Part shown: piece after piece, positions 39,644 through 50,318 of the stretch
Layout: each line of letters starts with the position of its first letter
Position numbering within the stretch: position 1 is the first letter of the stretch
Assembly (NCBI GenBank): GCA_963713505.1
Contig: CAVQMC010000016.1
Span: 24,832-88,831 of the forward strand
Source of the DNA: CAVQMC01 sp963713505
GTDB taxonomy: Bacteria > Bacteroidota > Ignavibacteria > Ignavibacteriales > Ignavibacteriaceae
Direction of reading: 5' to 3'
Length of the DNA: 64,000 nt
Translations under genes and position numbers: made by a program
Notes under the pieces: generated by a model
Seen by the model: the letters and a program-made list of their open reading frames with translations, nothing else
Told to the model about the DNA's origin: nothing
Database searches by the model: none

Positions 39644-42245
39644 ATGCTGAAAAAAATATTATATAAATCTGCATTAAGAATAACACTTATATATTTTATT
39701 ATAAGTGCTGCATGGATCTTTTTTTCTGATCAATTTCTCGATTCCATTTTTACCGATGTAAATAAAATCTCTTACTATCAAACTGTTAAAGGCTGGTTTT
39801 TTGTTCTGGTTACAAGTTTCTTGATTTATTTTTTAATAAGACAGCATCTAATTAAAATAAAGGCTGCTAATGATAAGGCGAAAAGACACCTTGAATCATG
39901 GAAGTTTGCTTTGGAAGGAAGCGGCGGTGGTATTTGGGATTGGAATATTAGAAATGATTCTATTTTCTTTTCCGATATCTGGAAGGAAATGCTTGGATAT
40001 AAAATTTTTGAAATAAGAAATTCAATTAATGACTGGAAAAAACTAATTCATCCCAACGATATAAACAAGTTAGAACAAAAGTTAAATCTTCTTCAAAAAA
40101 AAGAAATTGATTCTTTTTTGCTTGAATATAGAATGAAATGTAAAAACGGAAAATATAAATGGATTCTGGATAGATGCAAGGTGATATCAAAAAGTGAAAT
40201 TGGCGAACCACTCAGAATTATAGGAATACATGAAGATATTGATGACAGGAAACAAAAAGAATTTGAATTGCTTAGATCTAATCGTTCTTTAATACTTTTA
40301 AGTATTTGCAACCATGCATTAATATATAACAAAAACGAGCAAAATCTTCTAGATGAAATTTGCCAGATAATTGTAAATGCAGGAGAATATAAATTCGCAT
40401 GGATTGGTTATGCAAAGGAGGACGAATTTAAAACAATATTACCGGTTGCACAAGCTGGGTACGAAAAAGGATATCTGGAGAAAGTTAAAATCTCCTATGA
40501 TGATAATGCATTAGGTCAAGGACCATCCGGTTTAGCAATTAGAACAAAGGAAATTTCTATTATAAACGATTCCCAGCATGACGTTAGATATTCTCCATGG
40601 AAAGAAGAAGCTGCAAAAAGAAATTACAATTCTTCAATTTCTCTTCCTTTACTTTTTGAAGATGATGTACTTGGCGTATTAAATATTTATTCCGGTGAAA
40701 TAAATGCTTTTAACCATAATGAAATCCGTTTATTAACAAATCTTGCGAATGACTTATCTTTTGGAATCGGAACAATTAGGATTAGAAATAAACAAAAAGA
40801 ATATGAAGAAGCACTTCAATTAACGAAGGAAAGATATCGTTTAGCAGTTTCAGCTGCAAAAGCCGGAGTATGGGACTTGGAGATATTCAAAAAATAAAAT
40901 TTATATAGATACTAATTTGAAAAAACTTTTAGGTTACAATGATAACGAAGTCATTAATGATACCGAACATTGGTACAAATTAATTCATCCGGACGATAGA
41001 AATTTATTAAAGAATAAAATCTTTAAATTTTCGGGAAATAGTAATCCAAATTTTGAATTGGAAATGCGGATGTTATGTAAAGATGAAAGTATAAAATGGT
41101 TTTTCGTAAGAGGAAATATAATTAAGGATGTTGATGGAAAAGCAGAAAGAGTTATTGCAACTAATGTAGATATTTCAAATTTAAAATTAATTGACTTTGA
41201 GCTTCGTAAAAGTGAAGAAAAATTAAGGTTGGCAGTAGAAAATTATCCCGATTCATTTATTATTTATAATTCCAAAAGACAGATAGAATATGTAAACAAT
41301 AATGCAGAAAGGATGGCCGGGAAATCAAGAGAATTTATAATTGGTAAAATTGATGAAGAAATTTTCCCTGCGGAAATTACTAAACAATATTTAAGTAATC
41401 TGCTTGAAACTATCAGTACTAAAAAAAGAACTACCAAAGAAATAAGTATTAAATCTTTAGATGGCAGAGGTTTAGATTTCATTATTACTTACACTCCATT
41501 GCTTGATGAAAATGGAGAAATCTACAAGATCGTCGGGACATCACAAAATATAACTGAGATGAAAAAAGTTCAAATGGAACTAATTGAATCTAAAGAAAAA
41601 TTCCGGAAACTTGCAGCAAAACAACAGTTAATAAGAGAAGATGAGAGATTAAGAATATCAAGAGAAATTCATGATGAATTAGGACAAGCTTTAACAGCTT
41701 TAAAACTGGATACAATGCTTTTAAAAAAGAAGTTAAATATTAATGACAGCGATTCCATATCTAAATCGGATAAAATGATTAAAGATATAGATTCTACAAT
41801 AAATAAAGTAAGAAAAATATCATATCAACTCAGGCCCTCTGTACTGGATGATTTTGGAATAATAGCTGCAATTGAATCAGAGTTAGAAGAGTTTGAAACA
41901 AGAACAAATATAAAATGTAATTTAATTTCAAACTTAGAAGAATTGAAACTGCATAAAAATATTTCAATAGGAATTTTCAGGATATTCCAGGAATGTCTTA
42001 CAAATGTTGCAAGACATTCACAGGCTGATTTGGTTGAAGTTGAAATTTCTATTTTGAATAATAAACTGCAAATGTCAATTAGCGATAACGGAATTGGTCT
42101 TGATCAAATCAAAATTGAAAGCGATAAATCAATAGGGTTGTTGGGAATGAGAGAAAGAGCAATTTTAATTGGCGGCAAATTAAGTTTTTCAAATTCCAAA
42201 ATCGGAGGTACGAAAGTTACTTTAACAATTTCAAATATAAATTAA
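39644..42245 (+). CDS. sensor histidine kinase of the NarX/DegS type (HisKA_3) with PAS and GAF domains (one frameshift)
   Basis: The repaired protein has about 867 residues: two membrane segments near the N-terminus (about 10-30 and 46-65), a PAS domain (79-205), a GAF domain (about 210-385), two further PAS domains, and a HisKA_3 dimerisation segment (EDERLRISREIHDELGQALTALK). An HATPase domain ends it (FQECLTNVARHSQAD, GLLGMRERAILIGGKL). A frame break at a run of six A near 40891 splits it, and one base removed joins DLEIFK to NKIYIDTN. It is followed by a LuxR-type response regulator 10 bases on, its likely partner. Confidence 0.9.
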
Positions 42246-42255
42246 AGGTATTGCA

Positions 42256-42894
42256 ATGGAAATGATTAAAATCTTGATAGCTGATGATCATATAATCGTC
42301 AGAGAAGGGTTAAAACAGATCATCTCCGAAACAAAAAACTTGCAAATTGCAGATGAAGCATCCGACGGTTTTGAAGTACTTGAAAAAGTAAATAAACAAA
42401 AATTTGATATTGTTATTATGGATATTTCCATGCCCGGTAAAAATGGTTTAGAGGTTCTAAAGGATATCAAAGCAGATTTCCCCAAACTTCCGGTTCTTGT
42501 GTTAAGTATGCATCCGGAAGAGAAATACGGTATAAGATTTCTTAGAGCCGGAGCCTCAGGTTATCTTACAAAAGAAAGTGCAACCGACGAATTAATTGAT
42601 GCTATAAATAAGATAGTTAATGGAGGCAGATATATAAGCTCTACTTTAGCCGAAAAACTTGTATATGCAATCGGAGAAGATTCCAGCAAACCTTCCCACA
42701 ATCTTTTGTCTGATAGAGAATATGAAATAATGCTCTTAATTGCTCAAGGAAAACAAGTCAGCCAGATTGCAAGTTTATTATCGTTAAGTGTACCTACAAT
42801 AAGTACTTACAGGGCGAGGATTTTAGAGAAAATGAAATTAAAAAATAATGCAGAAATTACTTATTACGCATTAAAAAATGATCTAATTGAATAA
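42256..42894 (+). CDS. NarL/LuxR-family response regulator
   Basis: The 212-residue protein has a receiver domain (ILIADDHIIVREGLKQ, phosphorylated Asp in IVIMDISMPGKNG, Lys in YLTKESA) and a C-terminal LuxR helix-turn-helix (LSDREYEIMLLIAQGKQVSQIASLLSLSVPTISTYRARI). It lies 10 bases after the HisKA_3 kinase gene, so the two form a cognate pair as in NarX-NarL or DegS-DegU. The target genes are unknown. AAAGG precedes the ATG. Confidence 0.95.
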   Translation: MEMIKILIADDHIIVREGLKQIISETKNLQIADEASDGFEVLEKVNKQKFDIVIMDISMPGKNGLEVLKDIKADFPKLPVLVLSMHPEEKYGIRFLRAGASGYLTKESATDELIDAINKIVNGGRYISSTLAEKLVYAIGEDSSKPSHNLLSDREYEIMLLIAQGKQVSQIASLLSLSVPTISTYRARILEKMKLKNNAEITYYALKNDLIE

Positions 42895-43032
42895 TTTTTA
42901 TTAAACAGCTTAGTATTTGTAGTTTAAAATACTACACACCTCACATAATTCCTTTTACAAATTAATCATATCTGAAATGATTTATTAAAAAACCTCAAAG
43001 AATTAAATTTGATCATAAATATTGCTGGATTT

Positions 43033-43422
43033 ATGCAGAACAACTTACGGAAATTAAAAATCCTTATAGCAGATGACTCACCCGCTGTGATTGATGGGTT
43101 GAAAAATTTATTAAAAGAATTCAACAGCGTTGAGGTCATCGGGGAAGCCTCGGATGGTAAAATTGCACTTGAAATGTTGGACTCTCTTAAACCTAATACT
43201 CTCATTCTTGATTTAAATATGCCCAACTTTAATGGAATAGATGTTCTTAATAAAATTAGAAAAAAAATAAAAGACTTAATCATTATAATTTTTAGCATTA
43301 ACTCTTCTAAATATTACAGAAATAAATGCAAAGAACTAGGCAGTGATTATTTTTTTGATAAAACTTCTGAAATTGATCTAATGATAAATACTATTACTCA
43401 ATTAACTAAAAAGGATAAGTAA
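43033..43422 (+). CDS. single-domain response regulator
   Basis: The protein of about 129 residues is one receiver domain (KILIADDSPAVIDG, Asp in TLILDLNMPNFNG, Lys in FFDKTSE) with no output domain. Such CheY-like proteins act by protein contact or as phosphate sinks. The start was set at the ATG at 43033, in frame with a TTG at 43009 that would add eight residues. It lies between the LuxR regulator and the second hybrid kinase and may receive phosphate from either kinase. Confidence 0.85.
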   Translation: MQNNLRKLKILIADDSPAVIDGLKNLLKEFNSVEVIGEASDGKIALEMLDSLKPNTLILDLNMPNFNGIDVLNKIRKKIKDLIIIIFSINSSKYYRNKCKELGSDYFFDKTSEIDLMINTITQLTKKDK

Positions 43423-43531
43423 ATCAGCCGATATTTTTACAATTGCCGAATGGTAAATTTCTGCTTTTTCTTCTTTTTGTAATATTCGCAATTCTTAAAG
43501 AATTTATCGGGGGACTTTTCACATAATCAAG

Positions 43532-46500
43532 ATGAATAAAAACTTTAAAATACTGATAGCCGATGAAAATGCGAATTTTCTATCTTTAAAATCCAAGCAT
43601 TTATCAATGGAAGGTTTCCAAACGGATGAAACTGTAAGCTTAAATGAAATAAATCGAAGTATTTCTTTTTACAAGCCGGATATCTTTCTTCTAGATACTT
43701 CTGTGCTCTCAAATGAGGGAATTAAAAATCTAAGGAAGTGTAAAGAAGAAATTAAGAAAAGCAATATCTATACTTTAATTTCATCCAAAAATTTTATCAA
43801 TAGGGAAAACGGAATAAATGAAGTAAAAGATTTTGTAAATGAAATCATTTATGAGCCGGTTAGTGTAGACGATTTAGTTACTAAAACTAAGTCTATTGCT
43901 GAAATGAAAGATATAAAGGATAAATTAATATTAAGCGAAGAAAGACTCGATCAAATTATTTCTACCGCACAGGAAGGTATTTGGATAATAGATAAAAATA
44001 ACAAAATAACTTTCGTAAACGAAACTCTTTGTAATATTCTCGGATACAAAGCAAAGGAAATTATTGGCAAATCTCTATATGATTTTCTAGTTGTTGATGA
44101 TATAATAATTGCTGAAGAAAAAATTAACAAAAGGAAAAAAGGAAAATCGGAAATTTTTGAGTTCAGATTTTTAAGAAAAGACGGTAAGCATATCTGGACT
44201 AACATTGCAAGTAACCCCGTGTTTGATAAATCAAATAATTACGACGGCATCGTTGCAATGATCTCGGATATTACTGAGAAAAAGAATTCTCAATTCAAAC
44301 TTCAAGAAAGCGAAGAATCGTTTAAGCTTTTATTTAAATGCAATCCAAATCCTATGTATGTCTATGATGCCGACACACTTTTCTTTCTAGAGGTAAATGA
44401 TGCAGTAATTAAAAAGTACGGTTATTCTGAAGATGAATTTCTGAAAATGAATTTAACCGATATTAGACCTAAAGAAGAATTAGAAGATTTCTTAAATTTT
44501 GTAAATAACAAAAAGAGTAAATTTAATTTATCACAAAACTGGCATCATATCTTAAAGTCCGGAGAAATTATTGAAGTTGATATTTCTTCACAATTAATAA
44601 ATTTCAAAGGCAAAAACGCTGTTCTAGTTTCTGTAACAGATGTAACTGAAAAAAATAAAGCACTTAAATCATTAAAAGATTCTGAAGAAGAATACAGACA
44701 ATATTTTGAGGATGATCTTACTGCGGATTATTTATCTACGGTCGATGGTAAAATATTAGACTGCAATCCTGCATTTCTTAAAGTTTTCGGCTTTAAAGAT
44801 AAAGAAACTGCTTTTAAATATAATATAAATGATTTTTACTATCGTTCGGCTGAACTATCATTATTTCTATCCGAACTTAAAAGAAAGAAAAAACTCGATT
44901 CATTTGAATTAAAAATGAAAAAAATTACAGGGGAAATAATTTATGTAATTATAAATGTTATCGGGGTTTTCGATCTTCAACAAAATTTAGTAAAGATTAA
45001 AGGTTATATTTTTGATAACACACGACAAAAATTAACCGAACAAGCTTTAATTGAAAGTGAACAAAAATATAGATCGGTTGTTAATAATATTAAGGAAGTC
45101 ATCTTTCAAACTGATGCAAATGGTAAATGGATTTTTCTTAATGAAGTTTGGACAGAAATTACTGGATTTGAATTATTGGAAACTATCGGTGAAAATTTTA
45201 TTAATTATGTTTACAGCGGAGACAGAGAAAAAAATAATAAAGAATTTGCAGCTTTAATTAATAAAGAAAAAGAATACTGCAGACATCAAGTAAGATATGT
45301 AACCAAAACAGGTCATTTAAAGTGGATTGAAGTATATGCAAAATTAACGATTGATGAAGATGGAAATCTAATCGGAACTTCAGGCACATTAACAGATATT
45401 TCTGAAAGAATTGAAATAGAAAGCCAATTAAATTTTACAAGGAAAAAATATAAGGCAGTTTTTGATACTTCCTATGATGCAATAATGCTGATGGAAGGTG
45501 AAAATTTTACAGATTGTAATTTACAAACAGAAAAAATGTTCGGGTTGCAGAAAAATGAGATTTTAAGTAAAACTCCTTATGAATTATCACCTGAATTTCA
45601 GCCGGACGGAAGTAACTCTGAAGAAAAATCTTTACAATATATTAATGATGCATATGCCGGTAAAAGTCAATTTTTTGAATGGGTTCATAAAAGAGCAGAC
45701 GGTTCAGAGTTTTTTACATTAATTAGTATTAACCCGGTTAACTTTAATGGTTCTAATATATTACAGGTAATTATAAGAGATATCACAGAACAAAAATCAT
45801 TTGAAGATAAACTTAAAAGAAACAGTAAAAAATTTAGATCACTGCTTGAAAATGGTTCTGATATTATAACAATGCTTGACAATTTTGGAACTATAAAATA
45901 TGTTAGTCCTTCCTTCGAAAAAAATATGGGCTATAAACCTGAGGAAGTAATTGATCTGTCTGTATTTAATTTTGTACATAAAGATGATTTTGATAGAGTT
46001 TTTGAGTTTTTCAATGATAGATTGGAAACTAAAGGTGTAACTATACCAATCGAGCTTCGCTTTAAACACAAATCAGGTGAATGGAGATATATTGAATCGA
46101 TAGGTAATAATCTGCTTTTCGATCCGGTTGTAAATGCAATTGTTGTTAATACCAGAGATATAACCGAAAGAAAAATTGCCGAAAAAGAATTAAGAAAAGC
46201 AAAGCTAAAAGCTGAAGAGATGAACAGGCTTAAATCAATATTTTTAGCCAATATGAGTCATGAAATTAGAACACCTTTGGTTGGAATACTCGGATTTGCT
46301 GAATTGATTCAAGAAGAATCTACAGAAGAAGAAATTAAACCAATGGCGGAAGGAATTTTAAATAGCGGTAAAAGATTACTAAACACTTTAAATTCCATTC
46401 TAGATCTTTCCAAAATTGAATCTAATAAACATGAAATTAATATTGAACCAATCAAAATAGTTCATTTAATTAAAAGTTTTCTGGATCCCTTCACCAAATT

Positions 46501-47362
46501 AGCTGAACAAAAAAATTTAGTCATCGAAACAGAATTTTCAAGCGAAGATATTATAGTAAATCTCGATGAATCTATTTTCTCTCAAATTTTAAATAACCTG
46601 ATCAACAACGCATTAAAGTTCACAGATAAAGGAAAAATTACAGTAAAAGTTAATGAAGTAGTTAAGGATCAAAATAATTTTGTTGAAGTAAAAGTTATTG
46701 ATACGGGAATAGGAATTCCTACAGAAAGCCAGGGAATAATATTCGAAGAATTCCGGCAAGCATCAGAAGGAGTAAGTAGAAATTATGAAGGTTCCGGTTT
46801 AGGATTAACATTAACTGAAAAATTTGTAAAATTATTAAATGGAACAATAAAAGTAGAAAGTGAAATAAATAAAGGTTCTGTTTTTACCATTTATTTTCCG
46901 GCTGTAAATAATTCAAAAACAACTTTAAAAAAAGAATTCAGTCTCGCTAAAAATTTAGATCAAAAAAATAATTCAAGATTAAAGAATGTACTGCTTGTTG
47001 AAAATGATCAATTTAGTATAGATATAACAAAGAATTTTTTATCAGGCATATGCAATCTTGAAGTAGCAAAAGACGGATTAACCGCGATGAATTTTGTTAA
47101 AGAAAAAGTATTTGATGCAATTTTAATGGATATCGACTTAGGTTCGGATATTAATGGAATGGTAGTTACAAAAGAAATCAGGAAATTAAAAAATTATAAA
47201 AACATCCCAATTGCCGCTCTTACTGCCTATGCAATGAAAGGTGATAAAGAAAGGTTTTTAAGTTCCGGATGCGATTATTATATGTCTAAACCATTTGAGA
47301 AACAATCTTTAATTGAATTAGTAAAAAAGTTAATACAAAATGGTCAGAAGAGCACATCTTAA
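43532..47362 (+). CDS. hybrid sensor histidine kinase with N-terminal receiver-like domain and about six PAS domains
   Basis: The protein has 1276 residues with no membrane segment. It starts with a receiver-like domain (FKILIADENANFL, D in IFLLDTSVLS) of doubtful activity. About six PAS domains follow between 135 and 885, then HisKA (FLANMSHEIRTPLVGILGFAELI), HATPase (NNLINNALKFTDKG, GSGLGLTLTEKF) and a second receiver (LLVENDQFSIDI, LMDIDLG, MSKPF). The last 380 residues closely resemble those of the kinase at 35925. It ends the signalling island and is followed by a terminator at 47399. Confidence 0.92.
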   Translation: MNKNFKILIADENANFLSLKSKHLSMEGFQTDETVSLNEINRSISFYKPDIFLLDTSVLSNEGIKNLRKCKEEIKKSNIYTLISSKNFINRENGINEVKDFVNEIIYEPVSVDDLVTKTKSIAEMKDIKDKLILSEERLDQIISTAQEGIWIIDKNNKITFVNETLCNILGYKAKEIIGKSLYDFLVVDDIIIAEEKINKRKKGKSEIFEFRFLRKDGKHIWTNIASNPVFDKSNNYDGIVAMISDITEKKNSQFKLQESEESFKLLFKCNPNPMYVYDADTLFFLEVNDAVIKKYGYSEDEFLKMNLTDIRPKEELEDFLNFVNNKKSKFNLSQNWHHILKSGEIIEVDISSQLINFKGKNAVLVSVTDVTEKNKALKSLKDSEEEYRQYFEDDLTADYLSTVDGKILDCNPAFLKVFGFKDKETAFKYNINDFYYRSAELSLFLSELKRKKKLDSFELKMKKITGEIIYVIINVIGVFDLQQNLVKIKGYIFDNTRQKLTEQALIESEQKYRSVVNNIKEVIFQTDANGKWIFLNEVWTEITGFELLETIGENFINYVYSGDREKNNKEFAALINKEKEYCRHQVRYVTKTGHLKWIEVYAKLTIDEDGNLIGTSGTLTDISERIEIESQLNFTRKKYKAVFDTSYDAIMLMEGENFTDCNLQTEKMFGLQKNEILSKTPYELSPEFQPDGSNSEEKSLQYINDAYAGKSQFFEWVHKRADGSEFFTLISINPVNFNGSNILQVIIRDITEQKSFEDKLKRNSKKFRSLLENGSDIITMLDNFGTIKYVSPSFEKNMGYKPEEVIDLSVFNFVHKDDFDRVFEFFNDRLETKGVTIPIELRFKHKSGEWRYIESIGNNLLFDPVVNAIVVNTRDITERKIAEKELRKAKLKAEEMNRLKSIFLANMSHEIRTPLVGILGFAELIQEESTEEEIKPMAEGILNSGKRLLNTLNSILDLSKIESNKHEINIEPIKIVHLIKSFLDPFTKLAEQKNLVIETEFSSEDIIVNLDESIFSQILNNLINNALKFTDKGKITVKVNEVVKDQNNFVEVKVIDTGIGIPTESQGIIFEEFRQASEGVSRNYEGSGLGLTLTEKFVKLLNGTIKVESEINKGSVFTIYFPAVNNSKTTLKKEFSLAKNLDQKNNSRLKNVLLVENDQFSIDITKNFLSGICNLEVAKDGLTAMNFVKEKVFDAILMDIDLGSDINGMVVTKEIRKLKNYKNIPIAALTAYAMKGDKERFLSSGCDYYMSKPFEKQSLIELVKKLIQNGQKSTS

Positions 47363-47398
47363 GAAGCCCACTATAATTTGTACTCATACAACTGACCT

Positions 47399-47419
47399 AA
47401 AAAAGCTCCCGGCTTTTTT
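47399..47419. terminator. bidirectional intrinsic terminator
   Basis: AAAAAAGC and GCTTTTTT pair over eight bases around the loop TCCCG. Both strands end in six T, so it can stop both the kinase operon (plus) and the aldehyde dehydrogenase gene (minus). Confidence 0.85.
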
Positions 47420-47503
47420 GGCCACCTCTCTCGCGGAGGTTCGTAAAAGAACCTTTCGTGAGAGCGGTGCTGCATTCCGGAAACATACTCTTGCAGCGGG
47501 AGT
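47420..47503. repeat. structured palindromic element next to the terminator
   Basis: The segment contains a long imperfect hairpin: CACC, CTCTC, CG and AGGTTC pair with GAACCT, CG, GAGAG and GGTG (about 47423-47472), with loop GTAAAA. A second stem, GCTGCA/TGCAGC, follows at about 47469-47496. An outer pairing CTCCCG/CGGGAG could close both into a three-way junction and would compete with the terminator hairpin. On the minus strand it lies between the aldehyde dehydrogenase stop and the terminator. It may be a dispersed palindromic repeat or a structured 3' end. No known RNA family is recognised. Confidence 0.5.
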
Positions 47504-48869
47504 TTATTTTATATAAACTGTTTTAATGTTTACAAATTCTTTAATTCCGTAAGCAGATAATTCCCTTCCATAACCGGATTCTTTAACTCCGCCAAAAGGC
47601 AGTCTAGGGTCTGATTTAACAAACTCATTTACAAAGCAGCAACCTGAATCCAGTTCTTCCTTTGCAATTCTTTCTCCACGTTTTTTATCAGAAGTAAAAA
47701 CTGCTGCACCTAATCCAAAGGAATTATCATTTGCTACTTTTATTCCCTGCTTTTCATCTTTCACTTTTATTAATGCGGCGACAGGACCGAATAATTCTTC
47801 ATTATATGCAGGCATTCCATCTTTTACTTTTGATAAAACCGAAGGAGGATAATAAGCTCCTTTTCTGTTTAGGAATTTCACAACCTAAAAGCGGTTTTGC
47901 TCCTTTTGCAATACTATCCTGAACTTGTTTATGTAATTCGTCTCTTAGCCTCTTACTTGCCTGCGGTCCTAAATAATTATTTTCATCAAAAGGATCGCCC
48001 ATTTTCTTCTGTTTCATTTTCTCAACAAACATTTCTTCAAATTGTTTGTAGATTTTATCAACTACAATAAATCTTTTGGCAGCAATACAGCTTTGTCCTC
48101 CGTTTATTAATCTTGAAGTAACACAAGTATCTACTGTTTTTTCCAAATCAGCATCTTCAAGAACCAAATAAGGATCACTGCCGCCTAATTCCAAAACTGT
48201 TTTCTTTATTAATGAACCGGCTTTCTGAGCAATTGATTTTCCTGCAGGAACACTTCCGGTTAATGTAATTGCTCTTATCAAGGAATTTTCTATTACCGGA
48301 TTCATTTTTTTTGAACTGACAATTATAGTTCTAAATAAATTTTGCGGAAATCCGGCATCTTTAAATATTTCTTCAATTGCTAAAGCACAACCGGTTACAT
48401 TTGATGCATGTTTTAAAACTCCGGCGTTCCCGGCCATTAAATTTGGAGCTGCAAATCTAAAAACCTGCCAGAAAGGAAAATTCCAGGGCATAACAGCAAG
48501 TACAACTCCTATAGGCTGGAATGAAACAAAACTTTTAGAAGCATCAGTTTTTATATTATCTTCTTTAAGAAAGGCTTCCGCATTTTCCGCAAAATAATCA
48601 CAAACCCAGGCACATTTTTCTACTTCAGATCTGGACTGCGCAATTGGTTTACCCATTTCCATTGTCATTATTTCAGAATATTTTTCTTTTCTTTCCCTTA
48701 AAATTGAAGCAGCTTTTTTCATTAATTCGGAACGATGAGCAAAGTTTGTTTTCTTCCATTCAGTAAATGTTATATGCGAACTTTTAATTATTTTTTCAAC
48801 TTTTTCATATTTCATTTCGTCATAGGATCGGATTTCTTTACCATCAGCAGGATTAATTGATTTTATCAT
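47504..48869 (-). CDS. aldehyde dehydrogenase, succinate-semialdehyde type (one frameshift)
   Basis: NAD(P)-dependent aldehyde dehydrogenases oxidise aldehydes to acids. The repaired protein has about 455 residues with the NAD site (LTGSVPAGKSIAQKAG), the general base in LELGGSDPYLVLEDADL, the nucleophile Cys in NGGQSCIAAKRF and the C-terminal PFGGVKESGYGRELS. The start IKSINPADGKEIRSYDEM and GRE ending resemble GabD/YneI succinate-semialdehyde dehydrogenases. The break near 47869 is one extra T. It is a single gene with its own terminator. The substrate is inferred. Confidence 0.88.
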
Positions 48870-49020
48870 TTTGATATCCGTAGAGAATTATTTATAAAAA
48901 TTTTATGGTTAGATTATAATAATTTTTTAATAGAGATGCAGAATTGAGGGATTTGATTTAAAGATTTTGTGATAAGTTAAACAAAAAAGTTAGATTTTTA
49001 TTAGAATTTTTATTTGCCGA

Positions 49021-50253
49021 TTATGAAATTCTTTTTACAACAACAAGAGTTTTGTCATCAGAATAATTTCCATTTTTTGAAAATTTTATTACATCCTCCA
49101 AAATTTTATATGCGATTTCTTTTGCTGAATTATGTTTTACTTTTTTAAATAAAGCTGTTAATCTCTCCTCAGAATAATTCTCAAATTTTGAATTGGCAGA
49201 GTCCGTTACTCCATCGGAATAGATTAATAATGTATCTCCTTTATGAAAAGTTAAACTATCAACAGAATATTTTGCTTGCCTTGTTGGACCAAGTACAGGA
49301 CCTGTTGGCTGAAGTAAAGTAATTTCATCTGAATCTTGTCTTATAAATATCGGCGGATTGTGGCCGGCATTCGCATACAAAAATAATCCTGACTTGTCAT
49401 TTGATAGTTCTCCGTAGAATAAAGATGCAAATTTATCATCCGCAAAAATTTTATTAACTAAATTATTCATTCTTTTCATCAGAGAAGAAATTTTCAATTC
49501 AAAGTTGCTTGCCATTCTTAAAGCACCGGAAATGTACATTGCTTCCGCTGAAGCTGCGACACCTTTACTGGCAGCATCACCTACTGTAACTCCAAGCCTT
49601 TCTCTTTCATCACCAATTTCCAGGTAATCAAAAAAATCACCGCCGACAATTTCCGCCGGATCGGTTAATCCGAATAATTCATAATTATAATAAACATATT
49701 TATGTTCCGGTAATATACTTTTTTGTAATTCTCTTGCTTTATCAAGATCTGCTCTTAAATTTTTTGCACTTGCGGAATATCTTCTTTGTTTTATTTGCGC
49801 CGTTAATGCAGTTGCAATAATATTTAATGTAATTCTAAAATCATCGTTTATTTCAGGACTATTTAATGCAATCAAATATTCATAATACATTTTGTCATTA
49901 ATTTTAATTTTGCTTCCAGTACCGGATGCTGAATATCTGAAGATTCCTTTTTTTCTTAATATCTCATTTGTTTCATTTCCTAATATTGTTCTATCAGTTG
50001 CAATCAGATCAAATATCGGATAATCTTTTATTTCAATAACAAAATCCGGGTTAATCTTATCCATTTTTCCGGTTTGATAGAATAAATGATAATTTTCATG
50101 TTCCCTATCGAGTTTCCAAATTCTTCCGCCGGTAACTGTTATTTGTTCTTTCTCTACTATTTGATTAAGAACGGATATAAGCATTTCATCTTCACTTGCA
50201 AATTTTTGTGAAGCTATACTTTCAACTGTTTTATATAATTTTCTTTGTTCCAT
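49021..50253 (-). CDS. SpoIIE/RsbU-type PP2C protein phosphatase with N-terminal sensory domain
   Basis: The 410-residue protein has an N-terminal GAF-like domain (about 1-155), a short coiled linker (LRADLDKARELQKSI) and a PP2C domain with the metal-binding aspartates (IVGGDFFDYL, TVGDAASKG, YSDGVTDSAN and a final DDKTLVVVK). Such phosphatases control anti-sigma factor cascades. No anti-sigma or antagonist gene is next to it in this window, so the target is unknown. The next gene upstream on the same strand is the M64 peptidase. Confidence 0.88.
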   Translation of the reverse strand: MEQRKLYKTVESIASQKFASEDEMLISVLNQIVEKEQITVTGGRIWKLDREHENYHLFYQTGKMDKINPDFVIEIKDYPIFDLIATDRTILGNETNEILRKKGIFRYSASGTGSKIKINDKMYYEYLIALNSPEINDDFRITLNIIATALTAQIKQRRYSASAKNLRADLDKARELQKSILPEHKYVYYNYELFGLTDPAEIVGGDFFDYLEIGDERERLGVTVGDAASKGVAASAEAMYISGALRMASNFELKISSLMKRMNNLVNKIFADDKFASLFYGELSNDKSGLFLYANAGHNPPIFIRQDSDEITLLQPTGPVLGPTRQAKYSVDSLTFHKGDTLLIYSDGVTDSANSKFENYSEERLTALFKKVKHNSAKEIAYKILEDVIKFSKNGNYSDDKTLVVVKRIS

Positions 50254-50318
50254 TATGTATTAATTCAAAACCCTTAATTAGTTATAAATTTAGAAGATTT
50301 TATTCGGAAAAGTAAGTT

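Noticed and set aside
40898..40916. Gene boundary between two kinases
   Set aside because: The sequence on both sides belongs to one PAS domain. The break is an extra A in a run of six.
47420..47503. Retron or integron attachment site
   Set aside because: No reverse transcriptase or integrase gene is nearby, and the core boxes of attC are not present. Only a palindromic structure is supported.
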